Positions 34,486-43,529 of a stretch of 64,000 bases of DNA are shown piece by piece. A model generated the notes under the pieces. The model was not told the DNA's origin. It was given only the letters and a program-made list of their open reading frames with translations, and ran no database searches. Location of the stretch: positions 1,550,001 through 1,614,000 of the forward strand of contig NZ_CP018812.1 of assembly GCF_001922345.1 (NCBI RefSeq), written 5' to 3'. The translations under genes were made by a program, and so were the position numbers. The DNA comes from Paraburkholderia sp. SOS3. GTDB lineage: Bacteria; Pseudomonadota; Gammaproteobacteria; Burkholderiales; Burkholderiaceae. Each line of letters starts with the position of its first letter. The stretch's first letter is position 1.

Positions 34486-35934
34486 ATGCTTGCCACCTTC
34501 TACTTCCCCTACGTCTCGATGTTGACGTCGACATCGATCCCTCCCGCATTGACCGAGCTCATTTCCGAGGGCCGGATACAGGCCGCCGCCGCCCAGGCGT
34601 CGCGCCACGTCGACACCTGCGATCCCGATCTGCTTCCCGGCCTGCTGCAATTGCACGGCGATCTACAGATGGCGGTCGGCATGGATGTCGATGCCGAGGA
34701 GTCGTACCGGGAAGCGCAGAAGCTGATGCGCGCGTCGAAGGAACAGGTGCGATTCGCGTCTTGCCGCAACGCCGGCTGGCAGGCGCTGTTCCGCTGCCGC
34801 TACGGCACGGCGATGTCGTGCTTCATGCGCCTCGTCGACCAGCCGGGCAGCGAACTGGCGCTGCGCCTCGAAGGCTACTTCGGCATGTTCGGCGTGCTGT
34901 TCGGCCTTGGCCGTCTACGGGATGCGGACGGCGTACTCGACGCGCTCGACGATCTGATCGACGATTCGAGCACGACGCTCAAAAACGCACGCGGCTGGCG
35001 CGAACTGCTGACGGCCGTGCGTTTCGACGTCGCCACGCAAAGCGAGCTGCGCTCGCATCCGGAGTTGAGCGACCACGTATACTGGCAATCGGGCCTTGCC
35101 GGCGAGGGTGCGCCGCGCATCGCGCCGATGCAGGGTACGACGCCGCGCGTGAGCACATACACGGTGCAGATGCCGCTCCTGCGCGCACGCACCGATTACC
35201 TCAAGCAGCTGATGCAGCTCGCGAACGGCCAGCGCGACGTCGGCCATGTGCTCGGCGCACATGCGGACTGGGCGGGTAAGCAAGGTATCGCGAGCTACCA
35301 GGGCGCGGTGCGCATCGAGATCGTGCTCGCGAGCCTCGCCGGCGGCGCGCCCGCGCTGGCCGAATCGATCCTCACGCTGCTCAATGCGGAAGTGCGGATG
35401 CCGCAAAGCCATCGACAGCTCGAGTATCTGTACTGCTTCGCGAAGCTGCGCCATCAGCAGGAGCGCAACGCGGAATCGCTGCGCGTCTACACGCGCTATG
35501 CGCTGACGGCGATGCGCTGCATTCGTGACGAAGCGGGCGCGCTCGCGCGTTACGCGCAGCGCACGGTGCGTGTGCCGGAGCAACTCGACGATATCGGCGC
35601 GCGGCTGCCTGCGCGTTATCGCCGCGCGTACCGGTATCTGGTCGATAATCTCGATCGCAAGGATCTGTCGATTCGCGAGATCGCCGGTGAAATTGGTGTG
35701 ACCGAGCGCGCGTTGCAAAGCGCGTTCAAGAGCAGCCTCGGTTCGACGCCGAGCGAGATCGTGCGCCGCCTGCGCATGGAACGCATCCGCGCCGAATTGC
35801 AGACATCCGAAGGTGCACACGAAAACGGCATTCTCGCCACGGCGAACAAGTGGGGCGTCAGCAACCGCTCGACGCTCGTGAACAGCTATCGCCGCGAGTT
35901 CAACGAAGCGCCTTCCGATACGCTGAATCGCTAG
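34486..35934 (+). CDS. AraC-family regulator with TPR-like N-terminus (HrpB/HrpX-like)
   Basis: A 482-residue regulator. The first 370 residues are helical repeats (DLLPGLLQLHGDLQMAVGMDVDAEESYREAQKL and more) resembling TPR units, as in HrpB of Ralstonia (about 477 residues). The C-terminal 100 residues form the AraC HTH (LSIREIAGEIGVTERALQSAFKSSLGSTPSEIVRRLRMERI). HrpB proteins activate type III secretion genes, but none lie in this window. Its targets are therefore elsewhere, or it has been adopted for another function. A terminator follows. Confidence 0.82.
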   Translation: MLATFYFPYVSMLTSTSIPPALTELISEGRIQAAAAQASRHVDTCDPDLLPGLLQLHGDLQMAVGMDVDAEESYREAQKLMRASKEQVRFASCRNAGWQALFRCRYGTAMSCFMRLVDQPGSELALRLEGYFGMFGVLFGLGRLRDADGVLDALDDLIDDSSTTLKNARGWRELLTAVRFDVATQSELRSHPELSDHVYWQSGLAGEGAPRIAPMQGTTPRVSTYTVQMPLLRARTDYLKQLMQLANGQRDVGHVLGAHADWAGKQGIASYQGAVRIEIVLASLAGGAPALAESILTLLNAEVRMPQSHRQLEYLYCFAKLRHQQERNAESLRVYTRYALTAMRCIRDEAGALARYAQRTVRVPEQLDDIGARLPARYRRAYRYLVDNLDRKDLSIREIAGEIGVTERALQSAFKSSLGSTPSEIVRRLRMERIRAELQTSEGAHENGILATANKWGVSNRSTLVNSYRREFNEAPSDTLNR

Positions 35935-35976
35935 GCCAGGCAGCGGCATTTCGCTTTAAACGGTGTTCCCATTGGT

Positions 35977-36009
35977 GATGACGCATGCGCGTCATCGCCT
36001 TCTTTTTTT
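35977..36009 (+). terminator. Intrinsic terminator after the HrpB-like gene
   Basis: An 8-bp perfect stem GATGACGC / GCGTCATC with ATGC loop, then CCTTC and seven T. Confidence 0.88.
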
Positions 36010-36129
36010 GTGCTCGCGCACGCCGCGATTGACGAAACGGATGGTGTGAGCCGACCTGGTCGCTTAGCCGAAAGCGGGAAGGCTCGAGCGGCTAAGCGTT
36101 TCTGGTCTCGCTGATCTGGAAAGAGCGGG

Positions 36130-37089
36130 CTAACCTAGCGTGCGGTGCTCCGCCGAAGCCGAATTGGCCTTGCCGAACAGTTGATCGACGCCTTGCCCGG
36201 AGATCTGCTTGCCGATCGCCATCAGATCAAGGCCCTTGTTCTCCCCGCCGACAAGGGCGTAGTGCAACTCGTCCTGCCGCCACGTGACGACGTTCATATC
36301 GGACACGGTCGCCTGCGCGACTGCCACGTCCGGCCGCATGTCTTTCATCACACACAATGCAACCGGCGGGCCTTCCGGAGGCAAATACTCGATCTGCACG
36401 AGCGGCTTGCCCTGAAAACGCAGACGCGTGACGCGCTTGAACGTGAGACCGGCAGAGCTCAGGTCGGGCACGCGCAACGATAGTTTGTCGTCTTGACGGA
36501 TCTGCGCGACCGTTTGCGCGGACGTCTCGGTGTCGACGGGGCCGAACGCAACGGTTTCACGCGAATAAAGCTTCTGATAATCGACTACTGCCCGAATCCA
36601 CGTCGAAGGTCCATTCGATGCGGTGGTCAACGCGCTCTGTGCAGGGTTGAGGCCCGGTGCGAGACGCAATACCCCGCCGAAACAGAACGCGCCTGCCACG
36701 AACGCCACCGCGAGCCACGCAGGCGCGACGCGCATTCGCGAACGCACGGGCGCAGACGGCGGCATTTTCGCGTCATGTTCAATGTGCGCGTCGTTCGCGC
36801 TGCGGTCCGACGACACAGGTTCGGATGCAGACGACGACGCAGATGCAGCGCTGGCCGGCGCCGTATGAGCGCGCGCCAGAGCTTCGATTTTTTTCGTCAG
36901 GCTTTCGGGGACCGGAGGCAGCTTCTGGTCGGCGAACGCATCGTTATACGGCAGACGCGATGCTGAAAACAGCGCTACACGCTCGGCCGCTTCGGGAGAA
37001 GCCGCGATCTCCTTTTCGATTTCCTGACGTTCGATAGGCGATAGGTCACCGTCGACATACGCCATGAGTAGCATGTCGTCCAGTTTCAT
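36130..37089 (-). CDS. Transmembrane anti-sigma factor
   Basis: A 319-residue protein. The first 45 residues form a cytoplasmic anti-sigma domain (LLMAYVDGDLSPIERQEIEKEI) without the HxxxCxxC zinc motif. A Ser/Ala-rich linker leads to one membrane helix (about 123-143), and the rest is a periplasmic domain. It starts inside the stop codon of the ECF sigma gene (ATGA overlap), so it binds and holds that sigma factor until a periplasmic signal releases it. The signal is likely linked to the SrpA-type peroxidase encoded upstream in the same operon. Confidence 0.88.
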   Translation of the reverse strand: MKLDDMLLMAYVDGDLSPIERQEIEKEIAASPEAAERVALFSASRLPYNDAFADQKLPPVPESLTKKIEALARAHTAPASAASASSSASEPVSSDRSANDAHIEHDAKMPPSAPVRSRMRVAPAWLAVAFVAGAFCFGGVLRLAPGLNPAQSALTTASNGPSTWIRAVVDYQKLYSRETVAFGPVDTETSAQTVAQIRQDDKLSLRVPDLSSAGLTFKRVTRLRFQGKPLVQIEYLPPEGPPVALCVMKDMRPDVAVAQATVSDMNVVTWRQDELHYALVGGENKGLDLMAIGKQISGQGVDQLFGKANSASAEHRTLG

Positions 37090-37634
37090 GACACTTCGCC
37101 CTTGCTCTTAACCGCATTCTTCATTTTCTGGCCTTCCCGCACGCCGAAGTGCGCACCTATGGCCTGGCGTGCCCGCGACAAACGGCTCATGACCGTTCCG
37201 ACTGGCACCTCGAGGACTTCTGCAGCCTCGCTATAGCTCAGGCCTTCCACCGCAACCAAAAGCATAACGACGCGTTGTGCTTCCGGCAAGCGTGAGACCG
37301 CATCGATGATCTGTCCGTTCATCACTTGAACTTCAGGCGAACGTGCAGCCGGGTCGGCAACGGTTTCGAGCAATGCGTCGTCCCATTGCATGCTGGAGCG
37401 GCTGCGCACGCTGCGTGCGCGCAACTCGTTGATCCATGTCGAATGCACAATAGAAAACATCCAGCTAAGCGGCGCCGTGCCGGGCCTTAACTGATGAGCA
37501 CGCTCGAGAGCGCGCACGCACGCGCGCTGAACAAGATCCTCCGCATCGTGCTGATCACCGGTGATGCGCAGCGCGAACGCCCACAGGCGCGGCAGCATGC
37601 CCGGCAGGAGGCTGGGTAAGTCTGCGTCGGTCAT
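37086..37634 (-). CDS. ECF-type RNA polymerase sigma factor
   Basis: A 182-residue sigma-70 factor with only regions 2 and 4. Region 2: ITGDQHDAEDLVQRACVRALERA. Region 4: LPEAQRVVMLLVAVEGLSYSEAAEVLEVPVGTVMSRLSRAR. Start at MTDADLPSLL by family length; the longer frame to 37727 has no ribosome site. It overlaps the anti-sigma gene by four bases. The catalase-like gene lies 144 bases upstream on the same strand. Confidence 0.92.
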   Translation of the reverse strand: MTDADLPSLLPGMLPRLWAFALRITGDQHDAEDLVQRACVRALERAHQLRPGTAPLSWMFSIVHSTWINELRARSVRSRSSMQWDDALLETVADPAARSPEVQVMNGQIIDAVSRLPEAQRVVMLLVAVEGLSYSEAAEVLEVPVGTVMSRLSRARQAIGAHFGVREGQKMKNAVKSKGEVS

Positions 37635-37778
37635 CGACGGAGTTCCTCGTTTGTCCCTTGTAGTAATCGAAACGCGTCGTCCAAGGCGACGCTTGGTGCG
37701 GCCGTAGATGGGAACACACGGCAACATACGAGTTTAACTTCTCGTAATAAAGTCTGCTGAGCATTGCTTGTTCTAACG

Positions 37779-38888
37779 CTAACGTTTGCTTGAGTAACGA
37801 ACTTCTTCCGACATGCGCCGGTAAAACGACTCCATATACGTGGCCGAGCGCGCAGCGAGCAGCGGGTCCGCGGACGGCTCGATACCGGCCGGCAAAACCA
37901 GCGGATCGAAATCGACGTTGCGGCAAGGCCCATCGATTTGCGCCTCCGCGTGGTCGATAACCAGTGTGCCCGCATCGATGCGCTCGCGATCAGGCGTTTG
38001 CGGCCAGACCCTCGTCGCATCGTTGATCGCATCGCCCGGCTGCGCGACCGCGAGCATCAGATGCCAGCGCAACGGACCGCGACCCAGCGTGTTGACGAGC
38101 CGATGCGCGAGAAAATCCGGATCGCGGCGTTGCGTCGCATCGACGGGCTGGTACGCAGCGTCGGGCACCATGCTCCAGCGCACGTATCGCGAAGTGCCGT
38201 CCGCTTTAACGAAGCGGAATGCGCTGACGCTGTAGTACGTTGCGTTGTCGAAGCCTGACGAAGCGGGATGTGCTCTGTTCCATTCACGAAATGCGCGCGC
38301 GTCCGGATGCTGTGCCTCGAACGCGGCGATGCGGGCGGGATCCGGCTTCCCGGTTGCTTTGTCCACGCGATGCGCCGCGAGTTCCGCTACGAACTCGTCC
38401 GGCGTCCTCACGGAAAAAATCGGCGCCGAGTTCATCGCAGTGCGCCACTCCTGTGCGTCCGGAACCGCGAAACGCAGTGCGAGGCTGCGTAGGCGCGATT
38501 CTCCGTCGGCTACGGTCGGATTCGTGCCCGGTACCGAAAAGCGTCCGACGACGGGAATCACGCCAGGCGCGAACACGTGTGCGCGAGAAAGCGCGGTGCC
38601 CGCACCGTTGCTTTCGAATCGGCCAGTGACGCAAATACCTTTAGCGTGATTACGGCGGAAACCCGGGTGCGGGCCCGTTACGGATTCGAATGTATTGACG
38701 ATGCGCGTGGCCGAAAGCGGCGCGCGATGAATGGGCCAACCGACCCAGCCCGCGGAGAACGCATAAGCGAACGAAATCCCGCCGATCGCGACGACGATGA
38801 TCGCGTAACGCAGCAGAAGCGATGGAGAAGCCCACCCTGCCTGCGACGCGTGCAACACTTTATTCAGGTACTCGAACGTTTTCGCCAT
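37779..38888 (-). CDS. Catalase-family peroxidase (SrpA-type)
   Basis: A 369-residue heme peroxidase of the small catalase-related SrpA group. One N-terminal membrane helix (about 26-50) anchors it facing the periplasm. The heme-distal His lies in RNHAKGICVTGRFE near residue 80. Other family positions include FSVPGTNPTVADGESRLRSLALRF and the proximal region SATYMESFYRRMSEEVRY near the C-terminus. It should remove peroxide or organic peroxides. Its position directly upstream of an ECF sigma/anti-sigma pair suggests one stress-response operon. Confidence 0.9.
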   Translation of the reverse strand: MAKTFEYLNKVLHASQAGWASPSLLLRYAIIVVAIGGISFAYAFSAGWVGWPIHRAPLSATRIVNTFESVTGPHPGFRRNHAKGICVTGRFESNGAGTALSRAHVFAPGVIPVVGRFSVPGTNPTVADGESRLRSLALRFAVPDAQEWRTAMNSAPIFSVRTPDEFVAELAAHRVDKATGKPDPARIAAFEAQHPDARAFREWNRAHPASSGFDNATYYSVSAFRFVKADGTSRYVRWSMVPDAAYQPVDATQRRDPDFLAHRLVNTLGRGPLRWHLMLAVAQPGDAINDATRVWPQTPDRERIDAGTLVIDHAEAQIDGPCRNVDFDPLVLPAGIEPSADPLLAARSATYMESFYRRMSEEVRYSSKR

Positions 38889-39311
38889 CGATAATTTCCA
38901 GCCTGGCTCGGCCTTTGGTTCGTCGGGGCGATGGCCCGATGCGTTGCATCGGGCGAGGACCCGCCAGGACCTTTCGACGCTAACCCGCGCTTATGAAGCA
39001 GCGAGCGTCGTTCAGCGCGCAATCAGGCGGATGAGTATAGCCGAGCGCCGCCCTCCATGCAGCGTTTCGGGCGCATTTCAATTAGGGCTCGGATTAAAGA
39101 CGGCGAATGCGATGGAGGGCGAACGAATGAGGCTGTTAAAGATGCTCAAGCGCTTTCGGGCTTTACGCCCCGCACATTCATTTCTGTCGGCTTGTTTAGT
39201 GCCAAATGGTCATTTGTTTAGTTCCGCGCGCCGGAGAGCGACGTCCGGCAGCGCTTTTCGTCTTGATTGTTTCGAAAATTGAATTAGCGATTCTTTATCG
39301 ACGCGATTAAC
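38889..39311. other. Intergenic region without supported gene
   Basis: About 420 bases between two leftward genes. A rightward ORF at 38944-39282 has poor codon use and no family signal. The stretch should contain the promoter of the peroxidase-sigma operon; I see no clear ECF-type site. Confidence 0.4.
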
Positions 39312-40103
39312 TTACGCATTAAAGAATAGCCGCGCGAGTTCGGCGCCCGGATCCTGCGCGCGCATGAACGCTTCGCCGACGAGGAACGTGTCGACGCCCG
39401 CATCGCGCATCCTCTCGACATCGGCGGGGCGCAAAATGCCTGACTCGGTGACGACGATCCGGTCTTCCGGAATGTCGCGCAGCATGCCTAGCGTGGTGTC
39501 GAGCGTGACCTCGAAAGTGCGCAGATTGCGGTTATTGATGCCCACCAGAGGCGTTTTTAGCGTCAATGCAACGTCCAGTTCTTCGCGCGAATGGACCTCG
39601 ACAAGCACAGCCATCTTCAGCGAATGCGCAAGCGCTTCGAACTCGCGCATTTGCGCGGGTTCGAGTGCCGCGGCGATCAGCAGAATGCAGTCGGCGCCCA
39701 TCGCGCGCGCTTCGTGGAACTGATAGGGGTCGACCATGAAGTCTTTGCGCAGCACGGGCAAGTTGCAGGCGTTGCGCGCGGCGGTCAGATCCGCCGGGGA
39801 GCCTTGAAAGAAGTTGCGGTCGGTCAGCACCGACATGCAGGCCGCACCGTGCCGCTGATACGACGCGGAGATCTGCGCGGGTTCGAATGGGTCGCGAATC
39901 AGTCCTTTGGACGGGCTTGCCTTTTTTGCTTCCGCGATGACTGCGGGCAGGCCGCTCGCATGCTTTGCGCGCAGCGCGCCGACGAAGTCGCGCACGGGTT
40001 GCACTTGTGCTTCGCGCTGCAATACCTCGATTGGCTTCGCTTGCCGGTTCGCGGCGATCTCTTCGCGCTTGACGGAAACGATTCTGGTCAGAACATCGGA
40101 CAT
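39312..40103 (-). CDS. trpC: Indole-3-glycerol phosphate synthase
   Basis: A 263-residue TIM barrel that closes the indole ring in tryptophan synthesis. [16 protein letters not shown] is the substrate-binding loop with its catalytic Lys near residue 55. [27 protein letters not shown], then [17 protein letters not shown] and FLVGEAFM follow the family order. Start at MSDVLTRIV matches family length. It stands alone: no trpE, trpG or trpD is in the window, although these are usually contiguous in the Burkholderiaceae. It may therefore be a second copy. Confidence 0.95.
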   Translation of the reverse strand: MSDVLTRIVSVKREEIAANRQAKPIEVLQREAQVQPVRDFVGALRAKHASGLPAVIAEAKKASPSKGLIRDPFEPAQISASYQRHGAACMSVLTDRNFFQGSPADLTAARNACNLPVLRKDFMVDPYQFHEARAMGADCILLIAAALEPAQMREFEALAHSLKMAVLVEVHSREELDVALTLKTPLVGINNRNLRTFEVTLDTTLGMLRDIPEDRIVVTESGILRPADVERMRDAGVDTFLVGEAFMRAQDPGAELARLFFNA

Positions 40104-40427
40104 GGTGATCTCGCTGGGCTTCAAGGTAAGAAATAAAACGGTTCGTTCGCGCCGACACGCCGTGCACGAATGGAAGCCAATGCCGGGAGGGAAAGACATG
40201 GAGTGATCGGGCAAATCGTAAGCGCAATTCGATTTGCTTGCCATGAATCGGGATTGACTTGAGCCGTACATCCTTGACAGGCGTGTCGCCTATCTGAACA
40301 GCCGTACGCGCCCGATATTCCAGCGAAATGCAGTGATGCAAAGCACGCCGATTTGCGGCATGCGGCTCAATCGCGCCCGCGAAACGGGCGAATGGCGCGA
40401 TTCAGTCCCGCATGCGTGCGGCGGATG
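40104..40427. other. Intergenic region with hairpin downstream of the molybdoenzyme gene
   Basis: About 320 bases without a gene. AATCGCGCC at 40369-40377 pairs with GGCGCGATT at 40394-40402, with an inner GC pairing. This hairpin closes the leftward molybdoenzyme operon but has no T-run. The trpC promoter must also lie here. Confidence 0.45.
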
Positions 40428-41255
40428 TCACGAACCGCTGTACCAGTTGTAGCCCTGATCTTCCCAATAACCGCCCGGATATTCGTTGGTCACGAAGATC
40501 GCCGCGATATGTTTCGGGTTCTTGAAACCGAGCTTGGTCGGCACACGCAGTTTGAGTGGGTAGCCGTATTTCGGCGGCAGCGGTTCGCTGCCGAAGTCGA
40601 GCGTGAGCTGGGTCTGCGGATGCAGCGCGGTCGCCATGTCGAGACTCGTGTAATAGTGGTCCGCGCATTTGAAGCCGACATAGCGCGCGCTCGTATCGGC
40701 GCCGATGCGCTGCAGGAACGTACGAAACGGCACGCCGCGCCATTCGCCGATCGCGCTCCATCCCTCGATGCAAATGTGCCGCGTAATCTGCGAGGTTTGC
40801 GGCAGTTTGCGCAGACGCGCGAGATTCCAGTCGCTTTTATCGGCGACGAGGCCCGACACTTCGAGTGCATAGTCGGAACCGTCGATATCGGGCACGTTGT
40901 ACTCGGGGTAAAACGCGTTGAACGGAAACGGCGTGGTGATCTGGCTCGCGGAATAGGTTGGCGCAAGCCGGTTCGGGTTGAACAGCCACGCCTGCACGCG
41001 ATCGTTCCAGCGCGACATGGCCCATAAGACCTTGTCGACGGAATCGCCGTCCTGCATATTGCAGCCCGACAGCATGGCGAGCGCGCCGAGCGACAGCGAC
41101 GAGCGCAGGAAAAGGCGCCGTTCGACGCGTTCGATTTGCGGCTTGTGATCGGCGAGTACGATGCGCTCGCGCAGCGGCTGCGCGCGGGAATCGCGGGCGG
41201 CGCCGGCGTCTGTCGCACTCACGTTTTGGTCGATGGGTTTGCGCGAAGAATTCAT
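40428..41255 (-). CDS. Molybdopterin-dependent sulfite oxidase-fold oxidoreductase (MsrP-like)
   Basis: A 275-residue enzyme. The N-terminus has a long charged leader followed by RRLFLRSSLSLGALAMLSGC, an RR-type export signal ending in a lipobox-like Cys. The catalytic domain holds the molybdenum-ligand Cys in RHICIEGWSAIGEWRGVP and YSADHYYTS-type substrate loop (here FKCADHYYTSLD). MsrP repairs oxidised methionine in the periplasm. It begins within the stop of the cytochrome b gene (ATGA overlap), so the two form a membrane-fed reductase. The exact substrate is inferred from the fold. Confidence 0.88.
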   Translation of the reverse strand: MNSSRKPIDQNVSATDAGAARDSRAQPLRERIVLADHKPQIERVERRLFLRSSLSLGALAMLSGCNMQDGDSVDKVLWAMSRWNDRVQAWLFNPNRLAPTYSASQITTPFPFNAFYPEYNVPDIDGSDYALEVSGLVADKSDWNLARLRKLPQTSQITRHICIEGWSAIGEWRGVPFRTFLQRIGADTSARYVGFKCADHYYTSLDMATALHPQTQLTLDFGSEPLPPKYGYPLKLRVPTKLGFKNPKHIAAIFVTNEYPGGYWEDQGYNWYSGS

Positions 41256-41902
41256 GCGTCGGTGCCTCCATGAACGACGCGTCGCGCGCGGCCGGTGATC
41301 ATCGACGGCAGCGTGCGCGGAACAAGCAGGACAAGTGCGAGATGCACGACCACGAAGCCGACCACGCCGGCCATCGCGGCAAAATGCACGCGCCGCGCGA
41401 AGTCGTAGCCGCCGAAGAAGCCGGCGAGCCAGTAGAACTGCACCGGCTTCCAGATCGAGAGCCCCGACGCGACGAGCAGCACGCCCAGCAGCAGCACGAC
41501 GATATACAGCAGCCGCTGTACTGCGTTGTAGACGCCCGTTTCGTGGGGCAGACGGAAGGTCGCCGCGCGCACGAAATCGCGCAGCACGTCGCGCGGATGA
41601 ACGGGCAGGAAATGCTTGCGGAAATGCCGCGTCGCAAGGCCATGCATCAGATAGACGATGCCGTTCGCCACGAGCAGCCACATCGCGGCGAAATGCCATG
41701 CGATCGAGCCGCCGAGCCAGCCGCCGACGGTCGCCCATACGGGAAATCTGAACGGAAAGAGCGGCGACGCGTTGTAGATTGCCCAGCCGCTCATCACCAT
41801 GCAGACCATCGCAAATGCGTTGACCCAATGCGTGATGCGCACGACGAGCGTGTGCACGACGACGCGTTGCGTACGCGTGCCCTTAGGTGCTTGTTCTGCC
41901 AT
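41252..41902 (-). CDS. Cytochrome b561-domain membrane protein, electron donor to the molybdoenzyme
   Basis: A 216-residue inner-membrane protein with four helices and paired heme-ligand His (RITHWVNAF, IAWHFAAMW, RRVHFAAMA, VVHLAL), as in Ni-hydrogenase-type cytochrome b. It is not the MsrQ family although it takes the same place. It passes quinol electrons to the molybdoenzyme encoded next. Start at MAEQAPKG. A short gap separates it from the exported protein gene upstream. Confidence 0.9.
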   Translation of the reverse strand: MAEQAPKGTRTQRVVVHTLVVRITHWVNAFAMVCMVMSGWAIYNASPLFPFRFPVWATVGGWLGGSIAWHFAAMWLLVANGIVYLMHGLATRHFRKHFLPVHPRDVLRDFVRAATFRLPHETGVYNAVQRLLYIVVLLLGVLLVASGLSIWKPVQFYWLAGFFGGYDFARRVHFAAMAGVVGFVVVHLALVLLVPRTLPSMITGRARRVVHGGTDA

Positions 41903-42076
41903 CGAATGTGTGTCCCGCTTGAATCGCTTGAATCGATCGATCGCCGGCCGACATTCGGCCGATGAAACGGCGAAGCCGGCGGCCATCCCCGAAGCGAGCG
42001 GGTCAGGCGGCCGGCGTGATCGCGGCGCGCGCGTTTCTCCTGTCTGGCGAGATTGCGTTGCCGCTCGCGGCGTTGC

Positions 42077-42688
42077 TTACATCGGCGGCGTGACGCCGTT
42101 CTTACCCGCCGAAATGAAATTCGCCGTCAACGAACCGTCAGCTTCCTTGTGCGCAAACAGCACGACCTTCGCACCCGGCACGAGCAGCGACTTGTCACCC
42201 GGTTCGAGGTCGACGATAGGCACGTCTTCCGGCACGAAAATCTTCTTCTCGCCGCCCTTGTAGCTGACGGTAATCGTGCGGCCGTTGCTGACCTTGACGT
42301 TGCCGACCGTGCCGTTCGTCATCGAGCTGTTCTGGCCGAGATCCCACGGACGATGACCGTCGCCGGTGCCGCGCATGCTTTCCGGGAACACATGCACTTC
42401 GAGCGCCTTCAGCGTGCCGTTTGCCTGCGGGATCGCAGCGGTGCCGATGTAGCTGTTTGGCTTGATCTCGTTGATCTTCGCGAGCGTGACCGCACGGATC
42501 GGCGTGTCTTGCGGGACCTTTACGTCGAGGTCCTTACCGTCGCGCGTGTGCACTTTGAGCGCGTCGCCTGCAAACGACGTAATCGTGCCGCGCACGCCGG
42601 TCGGTTGTTGCGCGCTCTGCGCATAGGCAGCCGGGCCTGCGGCGAGAAACGCGCCGGCCGCGAGCGCCGGTGCGACGATATTGCGCAT
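42077..42688 (-). CDS. Exported hypothetical protein (DUF5666-like beta domain)
   Basis: A 203-residue protein with signal peptide MRNIVAPALAAGAFLAAGPAAYA. The mature part has a beta-rich repeat (GVRGTITSFAGDALKVHTRDGKD and later GTVGNVKVSNGRTITVSYKGGEK), as in periplasmic OB-like metal or stress proteins. Start at ATG 42688 is preferred by the signal peptide; 42712 is possible. It is first in the leftward operon with the cytochrome and molybdoenzyme and is divergent from the two-component system. Confidence 0.75.
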   Translation of the reverse strand: MRNIVAPALAAGAFLAAGPAAYAQSAQQPTGVRGTITSFAGDALKVHTRDGKDLDVKVPQDTPIRAVTLAKINEIKPNSYIGTAAIPQANGTLKALEVHVFPESMRGTGDGHRPWDLGQNSSMTNGTVGNVKVSNGRTITVSYKGGEKKIFVPEDVPIVDLEPGDKSLLVPGAKVVLFAHKEADGSLTANFISAGKNGVTPPM

Positions 42689-42842
42689 GAAACCGCCTGG
42701 AACAAGCTTCATCTGTTGCCTTACCGGTTGTTGAGAATTCGTGCAGCGTAATAGCCTCAGTGGCTCCTGAAAGTGACCGATGTATGACAAAAACGTCATG
42801 AACGAGAAGTGAGCGCGGCATAGAATCCCGGGAGGCAAATTG

Positions 42843-43529
42843 ATGACAACAGGCGATATGGGCATTCTCGTGATCGAAGACGATCCGAAGACCGGCGACT
42901 ATCTGAAGAAGGGGTTGCGCGAAAGCGGCTATGCGGTCGATCTCGCGCGAACCGGTACCGATGGCCTGCATATGGCGCTCGAACATTCCTACGACCTCGT
43001 CGTGCTCGATGTGATGCTGCCTGGCGTCGACGGTTGGGAAATCATGCGGTCGCTGCGTGCAAAGCGCGATGTGCCGGTGATTTTCCTCACGGCGCGCGAT
43101 CATGTAAGCGACCGCATCCGCGGACTCGAGCTCGGTGCGGACGATTACCTCGTCAAGCCGTTCTCGTTCACCGAACTCGTGTTGCGCATCCGCACCCTGC
43201 TGCGCCGCGGGGTGATGCGCGAAAGCGACGTGTTTCAGGTGGCCGACCTGAAGCTCGACGTGCTGCGCAGGAAGGCGACTCGCGAAGGCGTCGAGATTCC
43301 GCTGACGAACAAGGAGTTCATGCTGTTGCATCTGCTCGTGCGCCGGCAGGGCGAGGCGCTATCGCGCACGCAGATCGCTTCGGAGGTGTGGGACATGAAC
43401 TTCGACAGCGATACGAATGTGGTCGACGTGGCGGTCAAGCGGCTGCGTGCGAAGATCGACCATCCGTTCGAAAAGAAACTGATTCATACGGTGCGCAGCA
43501 TCGGCTACACGCTCGACGACGGTTCATGA
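42843..43529 (+). CDS. Response regulator, OmpR family (CusR/CopR-type)
   Basis: A 228-residue two-component regulator. Receiver with acidic pair IEDDPKTG, phospho-Asp in [14 protein letters not shown] near residue 53, conserved Lys in [10 protein letters not shown] near 103. The C-terminal winged helix reads [30 protein letters not shown]...[12 protein letters not shown]. Start at ATG 42843 has GGGAGG 7 bases upstream. It overlaps the kinase gene by four bases. The divergent operon is the likely target. Confidence 0.94.
   Translation: MTTGDMGILVIEDDPKTGDYLKKGLRESGYAVDLARTGTDGLHMALEHSYDLVVLDVMLPGVDGWEIMRSLRAKRDVPVIFLTARDHVSDRIRGLELGADDYLVKPFSFTELVLRIRTLLRRGVMRESDVFQVADLKLDVLRRKATREGVEIPLTNKEFMLLHLLVRRQGEALSRTQIASEVWDMNFDSDTNVVDVAVKRLRAKIDHPFEKKLIHTVRSIGYTLDDGS

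Noticed and set aside
38944..39282. 112-codon ORF in the gap before trpC
   Set aside because: No ribosome site, poor codon use and no recognisable domain; treated as non-coding.
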